Shown here in pieces: positions 1-8,666 of a DNA stretch of 64,000 nt; positions within the stretch are counted from its first letter, which is position 1, and each line of letters starts with the position of its first letter. The position numbers and the translations under genes were made by a program. Source of the DNA: Phycisphaerales bacterium UBA2396 (GTDB lineage Bacteria > Planctomycetota > Phycisphaerae > Phycisphaerales > UBA1924); NCBI GenBank assembly GCA_002343325.1, contig DDSG01000180.1, forward strand, positions 263 to 64,262, read 5' to 3'. Under the pieces are notes generated by a model, which was given only the letters and a program-made list of their open reading frames with translations, was not told where the DNA came from and ran no database searches.

Positions 1-130
1 CCCCCCCGGGGGGCGGGGGGCCCGCCCCCCGATTCGCAAATGATTTTGCCCCCGGGGGGGCGTTCCCGAGCGGGGCGGGGGGGGCCCCCCCCCGAAGGGG
101 GGGGGGCGGCCCCCCCCCCGAACCCCCCCC
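1..130. other. G/C homopolymer-rich window edge
   Basis: The first 130 bases are made mostly of runs of G or C (several of 7 to 10 bases), unlike anything else in the window. It reads on from a coding sequence on the minus strand, which becomes a meaningless Gly/Pro string here. This is most easily explained as low-quality sequence at a contig end; a real low-complexity tract cannot be excluded. Confidence 0.6.
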
Positions 131-718
131 GCCACTCGGACAGGACATCAGATGCCGCATTGACGAAGGAGCTCGCCACAGCGATGTCGGTGACTCCATC
201 GCCGTTGACATCGCGTATGCCCACAACCCGTGCCGCGAACATCTTTCCAGCATCACCGAACGATCTCTGCATCACCTGTCCGCTGAGGCCACAGAGAAGG
301 TACATCGCACCGCGCCGGCTCGAAGGCCCGCTGCTCGTGGCGAGAGGCGCGGCCACGATGATCTCGGTGAAACCATCACCGTTGAGGTCTTCAATGACTA
401 CCACGTCGTTCCCGAAAAGCTCGTTGGCGTACGGGGCGATAAAGGATTTTTCCACTTCGCCATCCACCGACCTTCGGAACGCCACGTCGGCGATAATCTG
501 TTGACTTGTTGCCGAGTCCCACGCCGTCATTGCCGACATCAACTCAACGACGCCGTCACCATTCAGGTCGGTGAACGACACTCGCTTGGTCCATGGCTGC
601 CCCCCCCCCCCGCTCCCGCATTTGCTGACGTAAGCAGCAGAATACTGCCGAGCGCGACACTCCATGTGCGATGCCTGCGTGCGACGGCAGGACGGCTCAT
701 TCCCTCGATGTTCACCAT
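1..718 (-). CDS. FG-GAP/VCBS-repeat secreted protein, partial and frameshifted
   Basis: Minus-strand gene running off the left edge. From the ATG at 718 (GGAG 9 bases upstream) it has an Arg-rich n-region and a hydrophobic core (SVALGSILLLTSANA), a typical Sec signal peptide. After a 12-base G run (C run on the plus strand, 600-611) the frame is wrong and stops soon. In the shifted frame the protein continues with three DLNGDG/DVNGDG calcium-binding loops (FTDLNGDGVVEL, EDLNGDGFTEI, RDVNGDGVTDIAVAS) spaced as in FG-GAP/VCBS beta-propeller blades. A G run of 10 or 13 would join the frames. The family is mostly extracellular, with adhesion or binding roles; no specific function can be given. 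Starts at 733 or 700 are also possible. The break may be a sequencing error, phase variation or a true mutation. Confidence 0.65.
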
Positions 719-1114
719 GTTTCGCTTCTCCATGTTCGCCGGGTTGACTGCAGCCGATGTGGTTTCGCGACCAGTCTCGTGGGCACCCATGAATGACGAA
801 GCGAGATTACCATGACCACAGATCAACGTCAACACGCCTTTGTTTCGATACTTTGAGAACAACACAGGGGACATACCGGATTCGCGATATATCCATCCGT
901 ATTGCATGCCGCCTTACATTGAGGAGTGAGTTCAGGTCATTGGATACTGAGGCAAGCAACACGGTTGGATGAGCACACGGCCGTATCGCTTTCAGCCTTG
1001 CGGCGCGTGAAGTTGAGCAGTGAGGGAGAGTGACCCTTTCCAACGGGTTGCCCTTGCCGGCCATCATTAGGGCAGGCCCAAGGCGGACGCGGCGCCCCGC
1101 GCGTACCCTGCGGC
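719..1114. other. 396-base intergenic region between divergent genes
   Basis: Lies between the divergent starts of the FG-GAP protein and fumC. Short reading frames cross it in several frames but none has a convincing protein sequence or ribosome binding site. It is less GC-rich than its surroundings. Apart from the fumC promoter candidate at its right end I see nothing definite. Confidence 0.5.
1104..1109 (+). promoter_or_regulatory. Putative -10 (TACCCT) of a leaderless fumC mRNA
   Basis: TACCCT ends 5 bases before the fumC ATG, leaving no room for a Shine-Dalgarno site. Transcription would start at or next to the ATG. No clear -35 box. Confidence 0.45.
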
Positions 1115-2620
1115 ATGACGATTTCCCATGCGACGGCCCCCACCCGGATCGAGAAGGACACGATGGGCGAGATGCCCGTTCCCGCCGACGTGCTCTACGG
1201 CGCATCGACCCAGCGGGCGGTGCTGAACTTCCCGGTCTCGGGGCGGCCCGTGCCTCGCTCGATCCTGACGGCGTACGCCCTGCTCAAGGCGGCGTGCGCC
1301 CGGGTGAACAACCGCCTCGGCAGGCTCGACGCCGACCGGACCGCCGCCATCGTCGAGGCCTGCCGTGAGATCGAGGATGGGCTGGCCTCGTTCGGCGGGC
1401 TGGCGCGGCACTTCCCGGTGGACATCTACCAGACCGGCAGCGGGACCAGCACCAACATGAACGTCAACGAGGTCGTCGCCAACCTCGTCTGCGTCCGCCG
1501 GCATAAGCCCATCGGCTCGTCGAAGGACGCGGCGTACCTCGCCTCGGGCGGCGTGCACCCCAACGACCACGTCAACATGGGGCAGTCGTCCAACGACACC
1601 TTCCCCACCGCGATGCACGTCGCCGCGGCCATGCTCATCAAGAACGAACTGCTCCCGGCGGTCAAGGCGGTGGCGGCCCGCCTCGACCAGCACGCCAAGG
1701 CGTGGGACAAGATCGTCAAGATCGGGCGCACGCACCTGCAGGACGCCACGCCGATCCGTCTCGGACAGGAATTCTCGGGATATGCCTCGCAACTCCACCA
1801 CGCCGAGGAACGCCTGCACCGCGCACTGCACACGCTGGGCGAGCTGGCGATCGGCGGGACGGCGGTCGGGACGGGGATCAACTGCCACGAGCAGTTCGGC
1901 GCGATGGTCGCCGCCGACCTGACACAGGTCACGGGGATCCACTTCCGAGAGGCCGTGAATCACTTCGAGGCGCAGCACACCCGCGACGCGTACGTCGAAG
2001 TGTCGGGGCATCTCAAGACCCTCGCGGTCGCGCTCAGCAAGGTCGCCAACGACATCCGCTGGATGGGTTCGGGGCCGCGCTGCGGGCTGGGCGAGCTCAT
2101 CCTGCCGGCGGTGCAGCCCGGGTCGTCGATCATGCCGGGGAAGGTGAACCCGGTGATCTGCGAGAGCATGATCATGGTCTGCTGCCAGGTCGTGGGCAAC
2201 GACACGGCGATCAGCCTTGGGAGCTTCGGGGGCGTGGGCTCGATCCTGGACCTCAACGTGGCGATGCCGATGATGGCCCACAACCTGCTGGAATCGATCC
2301 ACCTGCTCGCCAGCGCGTGCACGATGTTCGACCAGAACCTGCTCAAGGACCTCAAGCCTGATGAAAAGCGGTGCAAGGAGCTCATCGAGGGGTCGCTGGC
2401 GATGTGCACGAGCCTGGTGCCGGTGATCGGGTACGACAAGTCCGCCGCCCTCGCCAAGGAAGCGTTCAAGCAGGGCAAGACGGTGCGCCAGCTCGCCCAC
2501 GAGACGGTTGTGGGCCAGAAGGACAACGCCGGGAAAGTCATCACCGCCGCGGATCTGGACGCGTACCTCGACCCGTGGTCGATGACCCTGCCCGGCGGCG
2601 AGGGCTCGGCCGGCGGGTGA
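1115..2620 (+). CDS. fumC: Class II fumarate hydratase
   Basis: Cytosolic TCA-cycle enzyme that interconverts fumarate and L-malate. The 501-residue product is slightly longer than the usual 460-470. N-terminus RIEKDTMGEMPVPADVLYGASTQRA matches the start of FumC proteins, which supports the ATG at 1115. Other family signatures are TGSGTSTNMNVNEV, GRTHLQDATPI (His207, catalytic region) and the flexible SS loop GSSIMPGKVNP (Ser337-Ser338), the fumarase/aspartase superfamily signature. The iron-free class II type is distinct from the Fe-S class I enzymes. It stands alone with a leaderless-type promoter; another TCA gene, sucC, lies 2 kb away on the other strand. Confidence 0.97.
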   Translation: MTISHATAPTRIEKDTMGEMPVPADVLYGASTQRAVLNFPVSGRPVPRSILTAYALLKAACARVNNRLGRLDADRTAAIVEACREIEDGLASFGGLARHFPVDIYQTGSGTSTNMNVNEVVANLVCVRRHKPIGSSKDAAYLASGGVHPNDHVNMGQSSNDTFPTAMHVAAAMLIKNELLPAVKAVAARLDQHAKAWDKIVKIGRTHLQDATPIRLGQEFSGYASQLHHAEERLHRALHTLGELAIGGTAVGTGINCHEQFGAMVAADLTQVTGIHFREAVNHFEAQHTRDAYVEVSGHLKTLAVALSKVANDIRWMGSGPRCGLGELILPAVQPGSSIMPGKVNPVICESMIMVCCQVVGNDTAISLGSFGGVGSILDLNVAMPMMAHNLLESIHLLASACTMFDQNLLKDLKPDEKRCKELIEGSLAMCTSLVPVIGYDKSAALAKEAFKQGKTVRQLAHETVVGQKDNAGKVITAADLDAYLDPWSMTLPGGEGSAGG

Positions 2621-2676
2621 TCCCCGACACCTTCATCCAGCTTCCACCCTCCTCTCCCCGCACAGGGCCCAGCACC

Positions 2677-2955
2677 ATGACCAACCCCCACGGGCAGCAT
2701 CTCTCCCGGACCGCCAAGGGCGCGATCAACCGCTTCTATGCGCACGCCGACACGCGCAATCTGAACGCGGCCCAGGAACTGGTCTCGGACCTGGCGCTGG
2801 CGGCGGACGACAAAGCCCGCGAGAAGCTGTGGAAGAAGGCGGGCGATGTGCTCAAGCGGCTGGGTGTCCCCCCGCAGACGGCCGACCCGATCCTGACCCA
2901 ACGCAACCTCACCCGTCTGGCCGAACTGACGGCAAGTCTCGCGTCGCGCAAGTAG
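2677..2955 (+). CDS. Small hypothetical protein
   Basis: 92 residues, starting with MTNPHGQHLSRTAKGAINRF and ending ELTASLASRK. It is predicted to be soluble and largely helical, with alternating charged and Leu/Ala positions (AQELVSDLALAADDKAREKL). No Cys and no membrane segment. It lies 56 bases downstream of fumC in the same direction, so it may share its transcript. No clear Shine-Dalgarno site precedes the ATG at 2677. I do not recognise a family. Confidence 0.6.
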   Translation: MTNPHGQHLSRTAKGAINRFYAHADTRNLNAAQELVSDLALAADDKAREKLWKKAGDVLKRLGVPPQTADPILTQRNLTRLAELTASLASRK

Positions 2956-2969
2956 AGGGCGGGGTCGGT

Positions 2970-3215
2970 CTACGCAACCAATTGCAGGTCTTGCCCGAGC
3001 CGTCGCAGCAGGTCGCGTCCGCGGTCGGTGAGGCGCAGGTCGAAGACGCACGCGGTGTCGGTGATGTAACCGCCGCGTTGGAGCGCGAGCCACGCCTCGG
3101 CGCAGCGATCACCCAACCCGAGCCAGAGCATGTCATCGAACCGCTTGCCGTCCCCGGCCGCGAGCGCACGGAGCGCCTCGGCCACCACCCGTCCCGACCT
3201 GGAATCCACCCGCAT
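2970..3215 (-). CDS. Small hypothetical protein, winged-helix-like
   Basis: 81 residues on the minus strand, convergent with the preceding gene. The start at 3215 is supported by AAGGAG 6 bases upstream. The second half (WLALQRGGYITDTACVF then LRLTDRGRDLLRRL) resembles the recognition-helix and wing pattern of small winged-helix proteins, where 'LT.xGxxLL' is common. That similarity is only suggestive. No catalytic residues or membrane segment. Confidence 0.55.
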   Translation of the reverse strand: MRVDSRSGRVVAEALRALAAGDGKRFDDMLWLGLGDRCAEAWLALQRGGYITDTACVFDLRLTDRGRDLLRRLGQDLQLVA

Positions 3216-3515
3216 ACCCGTCTCCTTCGCGCAGAAACACCCGACGGCAACAAGGCCGCCTCAGAAAGAACCCAGAATGTGGTGATGCACGCGGAGACGC
3301 CAGCCGGGCCGGCACAATGAATGAACAAGTGCGTCGAACGCCGAGCCGACAGAACGCCGCCCGGTGCATCACGTCCCACCAACCGAGATCCTGTTCGAGC
3401 GTGGCCGCCACGCGGTTCCATCCGACCGAATGTGGTAGTCTCTCCGCCCGACCCCCCCACCGCCTTCCCACCGCCCACCAGACCCGGGGCGAAGCCCCCA
3501 TTGAAGGAGATCCGC
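3216..3515. other. 300-base intergenic region between divergent genes
   Basis: Separates the small winged-helix-like gene (minus) from the propeller gene (plus). Reading frames extend into it from both sides but lose protein-like composition. The plus strand has an AAGGAGA site at 3504-3510 for the next gene. No inverted repeat stood out. Confidence 0.4.
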
Positions 3516-4604
3516 ATGTCGAGCCCTCCGCAGACGTCGAACGAAGCCATTTCCCGCCGCGATGTGATCCGCACCGGCGTGGCCTTGGGTGGTGCGCTCA
3601 TGCTGGGTGCTCCGGCGGTGCGGGCATCGAACAAGTCGGGGCTGGGGCCGATCATTCTCGGGTCCGGCGAGCACCAGTACGAGTGCACGCACGACTGGGC
3701 CCAACTCCCCTCCGACGGGGGGATCGCGTTCGGGAACACGCACGGCGTGGCGTTCGACAAAGCCGGGAACTGCTACATCAAGCACACGGTCCACGCGACG
3801 AGCCGGAAAGCCGACGCGGTGTGCGTCTTCGACCCCGAGGGGCGGTTCGTGCGGTCGTTCGGGGCGGAGTACCGCGGCGGTGCGCACGGCCTGCACCTTG
3901 CTCGCGAGAAGGACGGCGAGTTTCTCTATCTTGCCGACTGCAACCGCGGCGTCGTCCAAAAGACCACGCTGACGGGCGAGGTGGTGCTGGACGTTGCCTG
4001 GCCCGAGGCTTCGGGGCTGTACGGGGGCAAGGGCGAGTACAAGCCCACCAATATCGCGGTCGTGACCTCGGGCCCGAGCGCGGGCGACTTCTATGTCGCG
4101 GACGGGTATGGGAAGAACTGGATCCACCGGTACAACGCCAAGGGCGAGTACCAGGGCTCGTTCGGCGGGCCGGGCAAGGAACGCGGGCAGGTCTCGTGCC
4201 CGCACGGGATCGCGGTGGACGAGCGTTCCGGCACGCCGACGCTGGTCGTCGCCGACCGATCCAACCGCAGGCTGCAGACGTTCACGCTCGACGGGCGGCA
4301 CCTGTCGTTCGTGACGGTAGAGATGCGTCTGCCCTGCCACTTCGATGTGCGGGGCGATCTGCTGCTGGTTCCGGATCTCGAATCGCGGGTGACCCTGCTG
4401 GGCAAGGACAACACGCTGGTTGTTCACCTGGGCGACGGGATGCAGGACGGCGGGCCGGGCGGGTCGATCCGCGGGGAAGCCCGCGAGAAGTTCGTTCCCG
4501 GCAAGTTCATCTGCCCGCACTCGGCCGCGTTTGACAACCGCGGGAACATCGTGGTGGTCGAGTGGGTCGAGGTGGGGCGCGTCACGCGGCTGCGGAAGGT
4601 CTGA
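3516..4604 (+). CDS. Tat-exported NHL-type beta-propeller protein
   Basis: 362 residues from the ATG at 3516, chosen because AAGGAG lies just upstream. The longer frame from 3321 adds a Pro/Arg-rich stretch without protein character. The N-terminus has a twin-arginine signal (SRRDVIRTG, then VALGGALMLGAPAVRA), so the protein is probably exported folded through Tat. The rest contains repeated blade motifs of NHL/six-bladed propellers: NTHGVAFDKAGNCYI, GAHGLHLAREKDGEFLYLAD, PTNIAVVTSG...FYVADGYG, CPHGIAVDERSG...LVVADRSNRRLQ, CPHSAAFDNRGNIVVVEW. The fold resembles peptidyl-amidoglycolate lyase-like and NHL proteins, but a catalytic assignment is not justified. It converges with sucC, with 6 bases between the stop codons. 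Confidence 0.8.
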   Translation: MSSPPQTSNEAISRRDVIRTGVALGGALMLGAPAVRASNKSGLGPIILGSGEHQYECTHDWAQLPSDGGIAFGNTHGVAFDKAGNCYIKHTVHATSRKADAVCVFDPEGRFVRSFGAEYRGGAHGLHLAREKDGEFLYLADCNRGVVQKTTLTGEVVLDVAWPEASGLYGGKGEYKPTNIAVVTSGPSAGDFYVADGYGKNWIHRYNAKGEYQGSFGGPGKERGQVSCPHGIAVDERSGTPTLVVADRSNRRLQTFTLDGRHLSFVTVEMRLPCHFDVRGDLLLVPDLESRVTLLGKDNTLVVHLGDGMQDGGPGGSIRGEAREKFVPGKFICPHSAAFDNRGNIVVVEWVEVGRVTRLRKV

Positions 4605-4610
4605 TCTCGA

Positions 4611-5852
4611 TCATCCCACCGCGGCGCAGATCTTCGTGGCGCCGTCGCCGAGGTCGGCCGCCGCCTGAAGCGTCGGGAGGCTGGGCTTGGCGCTTTCGAG
4701 GAGCGCCCGGCCTTCCTTGACGTTGGTGCCTTCGAGGCGGACGACCAGCGGAACCTTGAACCCGATGGACCCGTCGTGGTTCACGTGCTTCTTGGCGGCG
4801 TTGATGATCCCCTGCGCGATGACGTCGCACTTCATGATCCCGCCGAAGATGTTGACGAGCACGCCTTTGACGCGTCGGTCGGACAGGATGATGCTGAAGG
4901 CCTCGGTGACGGCCTCCTCGGTGGCGCCGCCGCCGACGTCGAGGAAGTTCGCCGGCTCGCCGCCGTGGAGCTTCACGACGTCCATCGTCGCCATCGCGAG
5001 CCCCGCGCCGTTGACGAGGCACCCGATGTTCCCGTCAAGGGCGACATAGGAGAGCCCGAACTTGCGGGCCCGCATCTCGGCGGGGTTCTCTTCCGTCGGA
5101 TCGAACCAGTCCTCGATCTGCTTCTGGCGGAACATCCCGTTGTCGTCGAAGTTGAACTTCGCGTCGATGGCCATCACCTGGCCGTCGGGGTGTGTCGCCG
5201 AGGGGGGCGTGATGATCAGGGGGTTGATCTCGGCGAGCGCACAGTCCTTCTCGGCGTAGAGCTTGCCGAGCTTGACCATGATGTCGACGGCCTGGGCGAC
5301 CTGCTTGCCGTGGAAGCCAAGGTCGAACGCCACACGCCTCGCCTGAGCGGGGAGCAGCCCGGCGATGGGGTGGAGGGGCTCCTTGATGATCGCTTCGGGC
5401 CGATCGTGCGCGATCTGCTCGATCTCGACGCCGCCCTCTCGGCTGGCGATGAGCATGTTCCGCCGTGTCTTACGGTCGGTGGTGACGGCGAGGTAGAACT
5501 CTTCCTTCCCGCCCCCGCGGCGGTCGGCGATGTCGGCGGCCTGGGCGACGAGGAGTTTCTTGACCTCGAGCCCTTCGGGCGGGGTCTGGGGCGACACCAT
5601 GCGGTGGGTGAACATGAACCGGGCGGCCTCGGTGGCCTCCTCGGGAGTCTTCACGAGCTTGACGAACCCGGCCTTGCCGCGGCCGCCCGCGTGAACCTGG
5701 GCCTTGACCACCGCGAGCGGGGCCGCCATGCCCGAGGTCGATGTCTTGAAGGCGGCGGCGGCCTGCTCGAGCGAGTCGATCGTGACGCCGGAGGGAACCG
5801 GAATGCCCGCGTTCTGGAGGAGGGTCCTCGCCTGATACTCGTGGATCTTCAT
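4611..5852 (-). CDS. sucC: Succinyl-CoA synthetase (ADP-forming) subunit beta
   Basis: ATP-grasp subunit of the TCA-cycle enzyme that makes ATP (or GTP) from succinyl-CoA. 413 residues against about 390 in E. coli. MKIHEYQARTLLQNAGIPVPSG is the classic SucC start, so the ATG at 5852 is preferred over the upstream in-frame start at 5885. Other signatures: VVKAQVHAGGRGKAG (nucleotide grasp), ALAEINPLI (metal binding) and FLDVGGGATEE with GVLVNIFGGIMKCD (CoA/phosphate region). The alpha subunit sucD is not adjacent in the window. The gene has its own leaderless-type promoter, although it follows mraY by 46 bases. Confidence 0.96.
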   Translation of the reverse strand: MKIHEYQARTLLQNAGIPVPSGVTIDSLEQAAAAFKTSTSGMAAPLAVVKAQVHAGGRGKAGFVKLVKTPEEATEAARFMFTHRMVSPQTPPEGLEVKKLLVAQAADIADRRGGGKEEFYLAVTTDRKTRRNMLIASREGGVEIEQIAHDRPEAIIKEPLHPIAGLLPAQARRVAFDLGFHGKQVAQAVDIMVKLGKLYAEKDCALAEINPLIITPPSATHPDGQVMAIDAKFNFDDNGMFRQKQIEDWFDPTEENPAEMRARKFGLSYVALDGNIGCLVNGAGLAMATMDVVKLHGGEPANFLDVGGGATEEAVTEAFSIILSDRRVKGVLVNIFGGIMKCDVIAQGIINAAKKHVNHDGSIGFKVPLVVRLEGTNVKEGRALLESAKPSLPTLQAAADLGDGATKICAAVG

Positions 5853-5858
5853 GGGCGG

Positions 5859-5864
5859 AGGATA
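5859..5864 (-). promoter_or_regulatory. Putative -10 (TATCCT) of leaderless sucC
   Basis: Read on the minus strand, TATCCT is followed by CCGCCC and then the sucC ATG, a 6-base gap with no Shine-Dalgarno site. Confidence 0.45.
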
Positions 5865-5898
5865 GGCCCGGCGAGCCCCGCCCAACCCTCCCGCCCCC

Positions 5899-7062
5899 TC
5901 AGCGGATCTTGACCGAAGCCAGCCCGAGGATGAGGCAGACGATCGAGATGATCCAGAACCGGGCGACGATCTGCTGCTCGGTCCAGTGGGAGAGGTGGAG
6001 GTGGTGGTGGTAGGGAGCGCACTTGAAGACGCGCTTGCCCCCGGTCGCCCGGAAGTACGCCACCTGGATCATGACCGAGAGAATTTCGAGGATGAACACC
6101 AGGCAGAAAAGGGCGACGACCGCCTCCTGGCGGATGATCAGCGCAATGTACCCGATGAGCGCCCCCAGCGCCAGCGACCCGGTGTCGCCCATGAAGACCG
6201 AGGCAGGAGAGCAGTTCCACCAAAGGAAGCCGAGACAGGCCCCCCCCATGGCCCCGGCCATGACGGCCAATTCGCCCGCCCCTTCGATCCGCGGGACAAG
6301 AAGCCGCACCGCCATGTCGCTCCCCGCGACCCAGGCGAGCACGAACAGCCCGGCGGCGACAACGGCCGAGACCCCGCCCGCGAGCCCGTCCATGCCGTCG
6401 GTGATGTTGGCGGCGTTGGAGAGCCCGGCGATGAACAGCGCCCCGATGATGACAAACGCCGCCGTCGGAAGGATGATGAGCCCGGGCTGGACGACCGCCT
6501 CCATCTCGGCGTTGGGGACGTAGGTGCGTTGGAAGGGGAGGTTGAGAACACGGACGAGGTCGCCATTCTGCTGCGCGGCGAAGTAGGCGACGACGGCGGC
6601 GAGCCCGATCTGGAAGACAAACTTTTCCCAGGCGTAGAGCCCTTGTCGCGAGCCGGTGCCGCGACGCTTGGCGGTCAGCTTGAGCCAGTCGTCGGCGGCG
6701 CCGAGGCAGGCATAGGCCACGAGGACGAGAAGCCCGGCGAGGACGTAGAACCGGGAGAGATCGGCCAGGAGCAGGATGGAGACGACCATCGATCCGACGA
6801 TGAGGATTCCGCCCATGGTGGGCGTGTTGGCCTTGCCCGCGGCGTGCTGGGAGAGGGCGGCCGAGTCAGAGACGCCCGCATCGCCGATCTTCATCCGGCG
6901 CAGCCAGCGGATTGTCGCCGGGCCGGCGGCGAGCACGAGCGCGAAAGACAACCCGGCGGCGAGCAGCGCGCGGAATTCGATCTCGTCGAGGAGTCCGAAG
7001 ATTCTGTACAGGCCGTGCTCATCGAGCCAGTCCGTCAGGGAGCGCAGCAACAGATAGAGCAT
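5899..7062 (-). CDS. mraY: Phospho-N-acetylmuramoyl-pentapeptide transferase
   Basis: Polytopic inner-membrane enzyme that transfers phospho-MurNAc-pentapeptide to undecaprenyl phosphate, forming lipid I. 387 residues, somewhat longer than the usual 360. Signatures: NTPTMGGILI, the Asp-Asp motif in GAADDWLKL, the NAANITDGMDGLAGG loop with catalytic Asp, FMGDTGSLALGALIGY, and the YHHHLHLSHW histidine motif near the C-terminus. About ten hydrophobic segments fit the family. The start follows the murF stop codon by 6 bases, so the two are cotranscribed and possibly translationally coupled. Confidence 0.97.
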   Translation of the reverse strand: MLYLLLRSLTDWLDEHGLYRIFGLLDEIEFRALLAAGLSFALVLAAGPATIRWLRRMKIGDAGVSDSAALSQHAAGKANTPTMGGILIVGSMVVSILLLADLSRFYVLAGLLVLVAYACLGAADDWLKLTAKRRGTGSRQGLYAWEKFVFQIGLAAVVAYFAAQQNGDLVRVLNLPFQRTYVPNAEMEAVVQPGLIILPTAAFVIIGALFIAGLSNAANITDGMDGLAGGVSAVVAAGLFVLAWVAGSDMAVRLLVPRIEGAGELAVMAGAMGGACLGFLWWNCSPASVFMGDTGSLALGALIGYIALIIRQEAVVALFCLVFILEILSVMIQVAYFRATGGKRVFKCAPYHHHLHLSHWTEQQIVARFWIISIVCLILGLASVKIR

Positions 7063-7068
7063 CGAAGA

Positions 7069-8604
7069 TCAACTCCGTGGGAGAGTGTTGCCGGCGTGGG
7101 AGCCGCGGGAGACGTCGGAGGCCGTTTCAACCGACAACGGACGGGACAGGGCCGCGACCACCCCCTCGAGCCCCATGCCGCGGGAGCCCTTGAGAAGCAC
7201 GGCGTCGCCCGGTCGCAGCTCGCCCGCGATCCCCGCGCACGAGGCGGGGGAGGAATCCGCCCATCGCACGACGCGGCAGGCGCGTGCGGCGGGGGATGTG
7301 CCAGCGAGCCCGCCGAAGACCCTCTCGGCGGCTTCGGCTCCGTGCGCCGAACGCGGGCCGACAAAGTGAATCTCGTCAAAGACGCCCGTGCGGGCGGCTG
7401 CCTCCCCCACTTCCGCGTGCAGGTCGGCCTCGGCGGGGCCGAGCTCGAGCATGTCGCCCAGGACCGCAACCCGCCTGCCACGAAATGCACCCGGGGCGCT
7501 CGCTTCGGCGCCGAGAATGTCGGCGAAGGTGCTGATCGCGGCCCGCATGGACTCGGGATTGGCGTTGTACGCGTCGTTGATGACCAGCACCCCGCCCGCG
7601 TCCTGCCTTTGGAGCCTCATCTCGGGGCCGACCACGCGTTCGAGCCCCGCGGCGATCGTCACGGCATCGAGCCCGAACCGGGTTGCGACGCCCACCGCAG
7701 CCGCCACGTTGAGGGCGTTGTGCCGACCGAGCAGCGGGACGCGGAAGGTGTCGCGGCGGTTGACGGTGACCCGGATTCCATCGAGCCCGCACGCGACGTC
7801 CGTCACGCGGAGTTCGGCCGAGGGATGAACGCCGAAGGTCACAAGCGTCAGATCGGGGCGGCGTGCGGCGATTGCTCGTGCGGCGGCCTCGAGTTCCGGG
7901 GCATCGATCCCGACAATCGCCGTGCCGCCCGTTGCGACATGAGGGAGCACCGCGCATTCCTCGTTCGCGACACCCGCCAGGTCCTTGAGCCCTTCGAGGT
8001 GCTCGCGGCCGAGGCTCGTGATGACCGCGATGTCCGGAGTGACGACCCTCGCGAGGGAATCGATCTCGCCCGGCGCGTTGGTTCCGACTTCGCAGATCAC
8101 AAAGTCATCCCCCGGGCGGGCATTGAGCAGCGTCAACGGCACGCCAAGAGCGTTGTTGAACGACTTGGGCGAATGCGTCCCGCGGAGCGTTTTGCCCAAG
8201 GCCGCCGCGACGAGACGAGTGGTCGTGGTCTTGCCGTTGGACCCGCCGATACTGACGACGCGGGTGCCGGGCATGGCCCGCCGAACGGCCGCGCCGAGCG
8301 TAAGCAGCGCGTCTGGGCACGAGCGGACGCGAACGATCCCCGCGGTCACCGCGATGCGTTCGAGGTCGCCCGGGGGCACGCGCGCCGGGTCTTCGATGAC
8401 GACGAGGCTCGCGCCGCTCGCGGCGGCGTTGGCGGCGTACCGATGCCCGTCGGTTCGTTCGCCGCCGAGCGCGAAGAAGACCTGCCCCGCGCGGACCGCG
8501 CGCGAGTCGATCGCGGCGCCGTGCGGCTCTCGCGGCGTGCCGGGCTTGGCGATCCACTGGCCGCCCATGACCCGAACGATGGTGTCGAAAGTCCAGAAGC
8601 TCAT
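7069..8604 (-). CDS. murF: UDP-MurNAc-tripeptide--D-Ala-D-Ala ligase
   Basis: Cytosolic Mur ligase adding D-Ala-D-Ala to the UDP-MurNAc tripeptide. 511 residues from the ATG at 8604 (MSFWTFDTIVRVMGG); an upstream in-frame start at 8664 is less likely because it adds a Pro/Gly/His-rich leader. The N-terminal UDP-binding region (AAIDSRAVRAGQVFFAL) is followed by the P-loop GGSNGKTTTT (about 120-129), the NNALGVPLTLL and CEVGTNAPGEI motifs of the central domain, and the NDAYNANPESM motif typical of MurF. It lies between murE (62-base gap) and mraY (6-base gap). Confidence 0.96.
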   Translation of the reverse strand: MSFWTFDTIVRVMGGQWIAKPGTPREPHGAAIDSRAVRAGQVFFALGGERTDGHRYAANAAASGASLVVIEDPARVPPGDLERIAVTAGIVRVRSCPDALLTLGAAVRRAMPGTRVVSIGGSNGKTTTTRLVAAALGKTLRGTHSPKSFNNALGVPLTLLNARPGDDFVICEVGTNAPGEIDSLARVVTPDIAVITSLGREHLEGLKDLAGVANEECAVLPHVATGGTAIVGIDAPELEAAARAIAARRPDLTLVTFGVHPSAELRVTDVACGLDGIRVTVNRRDTFRVPLLGRHNALNVAAAVGVATRFGLDAVTIAAGLERVVGPEMRLQRQDAGGVLVINDAYNANPESMRAAISTFADILGAEASAPGAFRGRRVAVLGDMLELGPAEADLHAEVGEAAARTGVFDEIHFVGPRSAHGAEAAERVFGGLAGTSPAARACRVVRWADSSPASCAGIAGELRPGDAVLLKGSRGMGLEGVVAALSRPLSVETASDVSRGSHAGNTLPRS

Positions 8605-8666
8605 GCCGTCCCGTCCGTGAACGTGCCCGCCGATCGCGGGCGTCCTGCCCGCGGGAGAGGGCAAGA

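Noticed and set aside
1..130. G/C runs as a structured element or repeat
   Set aside because: Irregular homopolymers at the extreme window edge with no repeat unit; more likely sequence quality.
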